Assembly (NCBI GenBank): GCA_020058565.1
Contig: JAGVDT010000092.1
Coordinates: 1 to 14,779 of the forward strand
DNA: 14,779 bases
Direction of reading: 5' to 3'
From: Minisyncoccota bacterium
Lineage (GTDB): Bacteria > Patescibacteriota > Minisyncoccia > Phycocordibacterales > UBA2100
The notes beneath the pieces are model-generated. The model made no database searches, was not told the origin of the DNA, and was given only the letters and a program-made list of their open reading frames with translations. Of this stretch, positions 1 through 5,846 are shown one piece after another. The position numbers were made by a program, and so were the translations under genes. How positions within the stretch are numbered: the first letter of the stretch is position 1; each line of letters begins with the position of its first letter.

Positions 1-1043
1 CCGAAAAGATGCCCCGACTCTATGTCAGAGACAAGCTCCTGAAGCGTTGCTGCCAGAGGAACGGCCAAAATAACCCCCAAAAAGCCCGCCAGCTGCCCCC
101 CGACGATCAGCGCTAAGATGACCAAAAGCGGCGGCACGCCGACAACTCGGGTCACTACCAACGGATATATAAGGTGGTTTTCGAATTGCTGGAAAATCAC
201 ATACAGTCCTATGACCGCCAGCCCCGTGATCGGCCCGCCGTAGACGAATCCAATGATTACCGCCGGAACGGCAGCCAAAGTGGGTCCGAAAACAGGAATG
301 ATCTCGAAAACTCCGGCAATCACTGCCAGTACGAGCGCATGCGGAATTCCTAAAATCGTAAGCCCGAGAAAAACGAGAATTCCGATCACAAGCGCCAGCA
401 GGAGCTGCCCCTGCATCCAAAGACCGATTTTGTGCTGTGAACGCTTCCAAAGACCGAGCACATAGTGCTGGCGCTTTTTTGGGACAATAATGCGCAAAAA
501 ATCATCTACCCCGGTTTCGAGAACCGCAAAGTAAAAAGAAAAGATGATGATCATGATAAACGAAAATACGCCGCCGAATATTTGGGTCGCGGCCGAAAAC
601 GCGTTGGTGTAGGTGCCAGTCAGACTGAAAGCGCTCCGGACGCTCGTCATAATGTCCTCGACGGAGATTTGCGAAGGGGGCGGGACGCCGAATATCTGCG
701 CGTAGTGGTCAATTGCGCCCATCTTAGTGAACGCTTCGAGGTACTTCGGGAGCTGAGAAACAAACGTCGCAAGATCAGCCATTACCGATGGCAAGAAGAA
801 GAAGAAAACAATGAAAAACGTTAGGAATAAGAGCAGGTATATGGTGATCACCGCGACAATCCTTGGGAAACGCAGTCGCATGAGGTTTTTCACTCCCGGT
901 TCTATGGCAGACGCCAAGACGATGGCCACCAGCACGTCGAGAATTAGCCAGCTCAGTTGTATAGCCGTCCAAGCGACGGCAACAATGAACAACGCCTTGA
1001 GAATCGTCCCTGCGGTGATAGTGACACTGAGTTGCCTGTCCAT
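1..1043 (-). CDS. AI-2E family transporter (PF01594-type permease), C-terminus cut by the window
   Basis: The minus-strand frame from ATG 1043 stays open to the window edge, giving about 347 residues with no stop. It has the AI-2E/PerM layout: a hydrophobic N-terminal pair of helices (residues ~10-45 and ~60-85), a soluble linker (~90-140), then a dense block of membrane segments. The family-typical stretches VFEIIPVFGPTLAAVPA, FQQFENHLIYPLVV and LVVGG-like LIVGGQLAGFLGVILAVP are seen in order. Members are inner-membrane permeases or antiporters. The substrate cannot be inferred, and the quorum-signal name should not be taken literally. The start is uncertain: ATG 1043 has no good Shine-Dalgarno, and an in-frame GTG at 1082 would add 13 residues. 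The ATG overlaps one arm of an inverted repeat. It lies 141 nt downstream of the glycyl-tRNA synthetase gene on the same strand. The family call is firm. Confidence 0.9.
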   Translation of the reverse strand, partial: MDRQLSVTITAGTILKALFIVAVAWTAIQLSWLILDVLVAIVLASAIEPGVKNLMRLRFPRIVAVITIYLLLFLTFFIVFFFFLPSVMADLATFVSQLPKYLEAFTKMGAIDHYAQIFGVPPPSQISVEDIMTSVRSAFSLTGTYTNAFSAATQIFGGVFSFIMIIIFSFYFAVLETGVDDFLRIIVPKKRQHYVLGLWKRSQHKIGLWMQGQLLLALVIGILVFLGLTILGIPHALVLAVIAGVFEIIPVFGPTLAAVPAVIIGFVYGGPITGLAVIGLYVIFQQFENHLIYPLVVTRVVGVPPLLVILALIVGGQLAGFLGVILAVPLAATLQELVSDIESGHLF

Positions 1044-1157
1044 CCCGTTAGAAATAGGATGCGTCTCCGTCGGAGCTCCCACCCAATTTGGCTAGTGTGA
1101 ATAAAAGCAGCCTCCCGCCAGGCGAATGCCTTGCGCATCTGTTGTTTCTAACGGGAT
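1042..1157 (-). repeat. Inverted repeat in the leader of the AI-2E transporter gene
   Basis: A perfect 13-bp inverted repeat, ATCCCGTTAGAAA at 1042-1054 and its complement at 1145-1157, encloses about 90 nt. Just inside, GATGCG (1058-1063) and CGCATC (1134-1139) add a further 6-bp pair after small unequal bulges. The left arm overlaps the ATG at 1041-1043. The interior holds smaller self-complementary pieces, such as GCCT/AGGC around GGCGGG. It could be a structured mRNA leader or a dispersed short repeat. No intrinsic-terminator T-run follows it. The repeat is seen directly; any function is inference. Confidence 0.6.
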
Positions 1158-1184
1158 CCATGCACGCATCGTAGCACAAGGTCC

Positions 1185-2564
1185 CTAGACTTTGACGCGT
1201 CCGGCGATCTCGCTAATAGCAACGCGCTCCTGCTCGCCAGTATCGCGATCACGGAGGGTTACGGTATCTTTTTTCTCGCTTCCACCCTCGCCCAGCGTAT
1301 CAAAGTCGACAGTGATGCAATAGGGAGTGCCTATTTCATCCTGGCGGCGATAGCGCTTGCCGATGTTGCCATTGTCGTCCCACATGATTTGTGGCACATC
1401 CTTTTTGAGCATGACATACATTTCTCGGGCTTTTGCGACGAGCTCGGGTTTGTTTTTCAGTAGCGGAAAAACGGCAGCCTTTACCGGCGCCAAATGCTTC
1501 GGGAATTTGAGGAACACGCGCTTCTCTCCCCCGAGCTCGTCTTCACTATACGCTTTCGCGATAACCGCAAGCACGTGCCTGCCGAGGCCGAAGGTCGGCT
1601 CCAGAACATGCGGGATAAACTTCTGGTTCGTGGCCGGGTCCAGATACTGCAGGTCGACGCCCGAGTGCTCGATATGGTTCTTAAGGTCGAAGTCCGTGCG
1701 GTATGCTAGCCCGCCAATCTCGTCGAACTTATGCGGGAACTTGAAGTGAAAGTCTACCGTACGTTTCGAATAATGCGCGCGTTCTCCATCAGGAATCTCG
1801 ATCTGCCGAATGTCTTCGGTGCTGAAGCCAAGCATCGAAAACCACTCCATCATGCGGTCTTTCCAGTAGTCAAATTTTTCCGACCAATCTTTCTCCTCGA
1901 TGAAATATTCGAACTCCATTATTTCGAGCTCGCGGACGCGGAATATGAAGTCGCGCGGCGCTATCTCGTTGCGGAAATTGCGCCCTATCTGAGCGATGCC
2001 GAACGGAAGCTTCGGATGGAACGTGTCTATGATGTTTTTGAAGTTCACGAACATGCCCTGCGCCGTTTCCGGCCGCATGTAGACCGTCGTGTCGGATCCA
2101 TCGACAGAGCCGACGGACGTCTTGAACATCATATTGAACTGCTGTGGTGTCGAGAGCTCGTTGCCGTCTGGGCTCTTTATGTTCTTCTCCTGTATGATCT
2201 CCCCCATCTGGGCGAGAGTCATTCCAGTGGGGTCTACGCCGGCTTCTTCGAGCAAATGGTCGGCGCGGTAGCGCTTCTTGGTCTTGGCGTCGGAAACCAA
2301 CGGGTCACTGAAGCCGCCAACGTGCCCCGACGCTTCCCAGACGCGAGGGTTCATGAGGATCGCGGAGTCGATGCCAAACATGTCTTCGCGCGAGTCCACG
2401 AAATACCGCCACCAGAGGTTCTCGATGTTCTTCTTGAGCGCTACGCCGAGGGGTCCGTAGTCCCAGGTGCCTGCAAGCCCGCCGTATATCTCCGAGCCGC
2501 GATATACAAACCCCCTGCGCTTGCAGAGGGACACTATTTTTTCCATTAATTCTGCTTCTGCCAT
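1185..2564 (-). CDS. glyQS: Glycyl-tRNA synthetase (dimeric, class II)
   Basis: This 459-residue protein charges tRNA-Gly in the cytoplasm and is of the single-chain alpha2 type, not the split GlyQ/GlyS form. Visible landmarks are the N-terminal GFVYRGSEIYGGLAGTWDYG (residues 19-38), class II motif 2 around FRNEIAPRDF (197-206), the MRPETAQG glycine/ATP-site segment (163-170), and motif 3 around EPTFGLGRH (322-330). A HGTP-type anticodon-binding domain follows from ~355 to the end, starting with LAPVKAAVFPL. Length is normal for the family. The ATG at 2564 begins 27 nt after the stop of the 662-aa gene, so the two are probably co-transcribed. There is no Shine-Dalgarno; the spacer consists of imperfect heptad repeats. 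The symbol is the usual one for the single-chain enzyme. Confidence 0.97.
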   Translation of the reverse strand: MAEAELMEKIVSLCKRRGFVYRGSEIYGGLAGTWDYGPLGVALKKNIENLWWRYFVDSREDMFGIDSAILMNPRVWEASGHVGGFSDPLVSDAKTKKRYRADHLLEEAGVDPTGMTLAQMGEIIQEKNIKSPDGNELSTPQQFNMMFKTSVGSVDGSDTTVYMRPETAQGMFVNFKNIIDTFHPKLPFGIAQIGRNFRNEIAPRDFIFRVRELEIMEFEYFIEEKDWSEKFDYWKDRMMEWFSMLGFSTEDIRQIEIPDGERAHYSKRTVDFHFKFPHKFDEIGGLAYRTDFDLKNHIEHSGVDLQYLDPATNQKFIPHVLEPTFGLGRHVLAVIAKAYSEDELGGEKRVFLKFPKHLAPVKAAVFPLLKNKPELVAKAREMYVMLKKDVPQIMWDDNGNIGKRYRRQDEIGTPYCITVDFDTLGEGGSEKKDTVTLRDRDTGEQERVAISEIAGRVKV

Positions 2565-2596
2565 ACAAGCTACAACCTACCAAGCTACCAGCTATT
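2565..2596. repeat. Heptad repeats of the TNNAAGC type before glyQS
   Basis: The plus strand reads as imperfect 7-nt units, TACAAGC, TACAACC, TACCAAGC (8 nt) and TACCAGC, filling the junction between the 662-aa gene and glyQS. Units of the same shape occur at 5817-5846 and inside ileS at 7340-7376. The run replaces the place where a ribosome binding site would be expected and covers the stop codon of the upstream gene. Confidence 0.6.
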
Positions 2597-4580
2597 TCAC
2601 AACTACTGCGTTTGCTGCGGTAAAGCCGGCATCACCGCTGACAAGAATGTCGGTTGACGACTTCGATACCTTGGAGAGGTTGCTCGTCAGGTCGTCTATT
2701 TTCTTCGATAGCGCTACGCCGCTTTCGTCGGTGCCTTTAAGCACAATGTTCTGAAGTATGACCGGCTGCTGCCCAATCTGGCTAGTCGACGGGGTAAAAC
2801 CTATGGCTATGGCGGCCTGACGCGGCTGCGTGCCGTTTAGGCCGACGTTGGCGTCTATATCGCCGAGCCTCCATGTAACCGTGCTCTCAAGCTGATTGAA
2901 GGTTACGTTTTCGGCTGCAGGCGAATATATGCCGACCCAGCGAACATAGGGAGGTAGTTGAGCAGTGAGGGTCGCGCCGGAGATTTTGTTCGTAGTATTT
3001 GTGATGGTAAAAACGACCGCATAGGTAGTCTCGGTATTTGCTTTAGGCGGCATCGGTCCGGCGCTTCCGAACGGATTCGTATAATACAAGCCTTCCGCAA
3101 TAAGCTGCAACTCGCTCGCGAGCGATATGCTCGATCGAGCCGTAGACTGTAGCGTTTGTGGCACACCGTTTTCTTCGATGCGCGAGCCGGCTGCATTTAC
3201 CGAAATATCCAAATGCGGGCTTTGTGTATTGACCAACTGATCGCTTGTTGGCATCTCAAACGTAAACTGCACAGTACCCTTTTCGCCGGGATCAAGATGT
3301 TCTAAACGACCGTTCGTAGTCGTTTTGTCCCAAAAAACAGCGCCGTCGGCAGATCGATAGAAGCCATCGCTTGATCGCACGTTTGCGCCGTCGATATTGA
3401 TTCCAGACAATTTCGCCACAATGACCGCGTTGTCGATGGCTTTCGAGAGGTTGTTTTGGTAACTTACCGCAACAGTCACCTTGTCACCCGGGGCCACAAC
3501 AACCTTTTTCGACGTGCTTTCATTGATAATCAAACCTAGCTTGAGGAATGCTTGCGATATTCCAGACTTGAAAGTGACCACCGAAAGCGGCGTGTCGACT
3601 TTTTTATATGGTGTCGAACTGCTTGTGCCCGCAATAAAATGGAATATGCGATCATCGCCCGAATCCCCTGTCAGAGTTCCGTTGACTACTACTGTTTTCT
3701 GCTGCCCTGGATTGAAATCTCCCAACTCCCAAAGATTCCCACGGGTCGGTGCGGGCGTCGCACTAGAAAGCTTAAAACCGAATGGGTATTCCGCACTCAT
3801 CAATACTTCTCTCATCGGGGTCACCGAATTAGACGTGACGGTCACCGTAAACTGCACCGGCTGGCCGGAGATCGCTTCGTTTACGCCGTCGACCGCTATG
3901 GCCAGCGGCGCGGAAGTGAAATTGAGCGTGTACCCTGACGATGCGACGTAGATCGAATTCGACCCGGCGACACGGTATTCGAGCTCGACTTGTATGTCCT
4001 CGCGCGCGCCTTCTTTTCCGGCAAACACTGCCGATACGGTGCCCTGCCGTACGCCCCCCGGCTCTATGGTGCCCAGCGGCTGTCGCAAAGAAGGCTCGTC
4101 TGTCTTGAAGTCAGTAGGCGAACGCGTGCCTGGCGGGAATTTGAGCACAAGCTCTGCCAGCTGCAGCGGAACTTTGTTTCTGTTGACGACTGCTACTTGT
4201 AGCTGGGTCACAGAGCCTCCAGCTACCTGCGGCGGACCAGATACGGAAATAGAAATATTTTGAGGAGATGCTGGCAAAGATCCGCCGCCGATCGTGAAAT
4301 AGTACATAAAGAAGCCGGCAGCTCCCACAAAAAACACGATCGCCGAGCCCAAAAGCCAGTACAGAAGCGACTTCCCCAAACCTATCCCTACCGGAGCCAC
4401 GAGTATTGGCTCCATTTCGGGCTCCGGTCTTTTCCAATCGCCTTCGACGACTGGCTTTGTTTCACCGAGTTCGTGGCGTTCGCGGGGGTGGATCTTTTCA
4501 CTCAGGGCACGGCTATACATAGCCTCTCGTAGGCGCTGCACTCGCTCTTTTTCATGCTCAGGCTGAGAACTTTCCGGCAT
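2592..4580 (-). CDS. Membrane-anchored protein with repeated Ig-like/DUF11-like domains
   Basis: A 662-residue protein of unknown function. Residues 1-70 are charged and would be cytoplasmic (several RLREA/ERHELGE-type stretches). One transmembrane segment spans about 71-96, with aromatic and glycine residues at its end. The remaining ~560 residues are rich in beta-strand-forming, Thr/Ser/Val/Asn-rich sequence. They contain repeated patterns resembling DUF11 or bacterial Ig-like modules: LGTIEPGGVRQGTVS, LGDFNPGQQKTVVV, LDPGEKGTVQFTF and TITNTTNKISGATLTAQLPPYV, each ending in a Pro-Gly turn before a strand. There is no cleavable signal peptide, sortase motif or cysteine pair. A cell-surface adhesion or envelope role is an inference from this topology. 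It heads the unit with glyQS. The ATG sits only 6 nt after an extended -10, suggesting a leaderless transcript. Similar proteins are known to me only as conserved hypotheticals in CPR bacteria. Confidence 0.75.
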   Translation of the reverse strand: MPESSQPEHEKERVQRLREAMYSRALSEKIHPRERHELGETKPVVEGDWKRPEPEMEPILVAPVGIGLGKSLLYWLLGSAIVFFVGAAGFFMYYFTIGGGSLPASPQNISISVSGPPQVAGGSVTQLQVAVVNRNKVPLQLAELVLKFPPGTRSPTDFKTDEPSLRQPLGTIEPGGVRQGTVSAVFAGKEGAREDIQVELEYRVAGSNSIYVASSGYTLNFTSAPLAIAVDGVNEAISGQPVQFTVTVTSNSVTPMREVLMSAEYPFGFKLSSATPAPTRGNLWELGDFNPGQQKTVVVNGTLTGDSGDDRIFHFIAGTSSSTPYKKVDTPLSVVTFKSGISQAFLKLGLIINESTSKKVVVAPGDKVTVAVSYQNNLSKAIDNAVIVAKLSGINIDGANVRSSDGFYRSADGAVFWDKTTTNGRLEHLDPGEKGTVQFTFEMPTSDQLVNTQSPHLDISVNAAGSRIEENGVPQTLQSTARSSISLASELQLIAEGLYYTNPFGSAGPMPPKANTETTYAVVFTITNTTNKISGATLTAQLPPYVRWVGIYSPAAENVTFNQLESTVTWRLGDIDANVGLNGTQPRQAAIAIGFTPSTSQIGQQPVILQNIVLKGTDESGVALSKKIDDLTSNLSKVSKSSTDILVSGDAGFTAANAVVVK

Positions 4581-4586
4581 CCAAGA

Positions 4587-4595
4587 AGTATATCA
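4587..4595 (-). promoter_or_regulatory. Extended -10 element of the 662-aa gene
   Basis: The minus strand reads TGA-TATACT, then TCTTGG, then the ATG at 4580. TATACT matches the -10 consensus at 5 of 6 positions and carries the TGn extension. Only 6 nt separate it from the ATG, so transcription would start at or next to the start codon. No convincing -35 is seen. Confidence 0.55.
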
Positions 4596-4610
4596 GGAAT
4601 CAGACTTCGA

Positions 4611-4638
4611 TTGACTCCCGATATATCCTGAGTAGAGT
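4611..4638 (+). promoter_or_regulatory. Likely promoter of the plus-strand 160-aa gene
   Basis: TTGACT (4611-4616) and TAGAGT (4633-4638) are separated by 16 nt and match the -35 and -10 consensus at 5 and 4 positions. The predicted start of transcription leaves a leader of about 30-35 nt that carries a strong Shine-Dalgarno. It is back to back with the minus-strand promoter at 4587-4595 in the 98-nt divergent spacer. Confidence 0.45.
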
Positions 4639-4678
4639 TCCTGCCAGTGCAGTAGGTCTCTTAACGCAGGAGGAAAAG

Positions 4679-5161
4679 ATGCGGATAATATGGATAGCCT
4701 GGTCGATACTTTCGAATATTGCCCTCGCAATGCTGGCGCTATATGTTTTCGCGAATCCCTTCCCTCTTGTTCAGCTCAATGAACATGGCCATCGCATTTT
4801 CGCGGTCCCAGCAGCAATGCATGGCACAGCAGTTTCCCTGCTGGAGCGCTCTGGCCTAAAGCCATACGGAACATTCACCGCAGGGGTTAGGCAGACGCTC
4901 TTTGTAGATGGCTTTACGGTCATCGCATCCGGAGCAGGCTTGCAGAAGGCCGCGATATCCGTCGCGACCAATGATCCGCTCGGCTTGTCTCGACGCGTAC
5001 AAGCCTTCGCAGCGTCTCAAGGCATACCCACCAGTCTCTGGCATCCGCCGGAGCAGGCACTTCAGGGCAAACTCGTAGTCCTAAAGCTGCCAGCAGAGTT
5101 CGGGTGGGACATCGCGTATCGACTTCCCGGCATGCGCATGCCTCCACCCGAGTGGGAGTAG
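4679..5161 (+). CDS. Hypothetical membrane-anchored protein, 160 aa
   Basis: I do not recognise the family. Residues ~4-26 form one hydrophobic helix (IIWIAWSILSNIALAMLALYVF), followed by ~130 mostly soluble residues that would lie outside the membrane, with no cysteine. The C-terminal end is proline-rich (PGMRMPPPEWE). The start is well supported: AGGAGG lies 5 nt before the ATG, the strongest ribosome binding site in the window. It is the only plus-strand gene, diverges from the 662-aa gene, converges on recO, and has its own promoter candidate and terminator. It therefore looks like an independent single-gene unit. Coding status is supported by these signals and by the lack of any better frame here. 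Confidence 0.75.
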   Translation: MRIIWIAWSILSNIALAMLALYVFANPFPLVQLNEHGHRIFAVPAAMHGTAVSLLERSGLKPYGTFTAGVRQTLFVDGFTVIASGAGLQKAAISVATNDPLGLSRRVQAFAASQGIPTSLWHPPEQALQGKLVVLKLPAEFGWDIAYRLPGMRMPPPEWE

Positions 5162-5175
5162 CGCCGACCTCGTTG

Positions 5176-5212
5176 GCCCGACCGCATGCACCTGCGGTCG
5201 GGCTACCTTTTT
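5176..5212 (+). terminator. Rho-independent terminator of the 160-aa gene
   Basis: An 11-bp perfect GC-rich stem, GCCCGACCGCA (5176-5186) and TGCGGTCGGGC (5193-5203), closes a 6-nt loop and is followed by TACC and five T (5208-5212). It begins 14 nt after the stop codon. On the minus strand no T-run follows the stem, so it should not stop recO transcription. Its T-run overlaps the recO stop codon. Confidence 0.85.
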
Positions 5213-5798
5213 ATAAATGGGTTTCGGCAAGCGCTCTATTGATGGAAGCCAGTAGTTTCGTACGCTTCGTCTCGGCCTCGCGCAAACTCTCCGGAGCGTA
5301 GTCAGAATGCGAGAAAAGCGTCGTGTCGAGCGCTTCGGCTGAAATGTAGCCGAGCGCATATAGCACCCGCGCAACGCATACGATCTCTATTGCAGGGATC
5401 GCTGGTTCGAGGTTGTATTTGGAAGCCATCAAAGCGCTCCGCGCTTCTGCGAGCGTTTGATATAGATACTCATTCCTTTCCTCGCCCGTAACAAGCCGGG
5501 TCACCAGATCTGCAATGCGTCCAAATGCTCGAGCGCCATGCATATTTTCCGCCGTGGACAAGCCCTCAAGTGGCCGCGCACCGGCGGCTCTCCAACTACG
5601 CTTGCCGCGCACCAGGGAAACGTTGGCGAGCGAATAATTCTGGAGCGCGTAGCGCATTTTCGACGTTTCAACCCTAACGGCCGAGGCTCGAGCATGCACG
5701 AGCCCGAAGTCTTTGGTATAAAGCGCATAAACTCTGTCGGATTCTCCGTATTCCCTGCTTGAGAGCGCTATGGCGTCGGTCTGGTATTTTTGATACAT
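5211..5798 (-). CDS. recO: DNA repair protein RecO (short form)
   Basis: RecO helps RecR load RecA onto SSB-coated DNA in recombinational gap repair. The 195-residue product has the N-terminal OB-fold signature: YQKYQTDAIALSSREYGESDRVYALYTKDFGLVHARASAVR (residues 2-42) closely follows the family pattern of an EADRI-like turn and a KGxG-like turn. The helical RecO_C region follows. It is shorter than the ~240 residues usual in proteobacteria and has no cysteine zinc finger, only a single Cys near residue 140. It follows ileS after 29 nt with no Shine-Dalgarno and is probably read from the ileS transcript. Its stop overlaps the T-run of the convergent terminator. Confidence 0.85.
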   Translation of the reverse strand: MYQKYQTDAIALSSREYGESDRVYALYTKDFGLVHARASAVRVETSKMRYALQNYSLANVSLVRGKRSWRAAGARPLEGLSTAENMHGARAFGRIADLVTRLVTGEERNEYLYQTLAEARSALMASKYNLEPAIPAIEIVCVARVLYALGYISAEALDTTLFSHSDYAPESLREAETKRTKLLASINRALAETHL

Positions 5799-5816
5799 GA
5801 CTAAATGCAGGCACTA

Positions 5817-5846
5817 GGCATGAGCTTCTAGCTTCGAGCTTCGAGC
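5817..5846. repeat. Heptad repeat at the ileS-recO junction
   Basis: The minus strand reads CGC, TCGAAGC, TCGAAGC, TAGAAGC, TCATGCC, that is 7-nt units of the form TNGAAGC. It covers the last codons and the TAG stop of ileS (5828-5830). The element inside ileS at 7340-7376 ends in nearly the same way (GAAGCTATGCC against GAAGCTCATGCC), in the opposite orientation, so the two look related by descent and not only by unit length. Confidence 0.65.

Noticed and set aside
25..450. A 141-codon minus-strand open frame at the left edge
   Set aside because: It is the wrong frame on the same strand as the AI-2E permease. The translation is Arg/Ser/Gly-rich and lacks membrane segments, while the other frame gives the conserved permease.
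1044..1184. A terminator or tRNA in the glyQS to AI-2E gap
   Set aside because: No stem followed by a T-run and no cloverleaf pattern could be found. Only the inverted repeat is clear.
1731..2549. A 272-codon plus-strand open frame
   Set aside because: It lies entirely antisense to glycyl-tRNA synthetase, whose motifs are clear. Its translation has no recognisable family pattern, so it is a shadow.
2565..2596. Heptad arrays considered as a CRISPR array
   Set aside because: Units are 7 nt, contiguous and without spacers, and no cas genes are present.
5176..5203. The hairpin after the 160-aa gene as a two-way terminator also serving recO
   Set aside because: On the minus strand the stem is followed by CCAACGAGG and not by a T-run.
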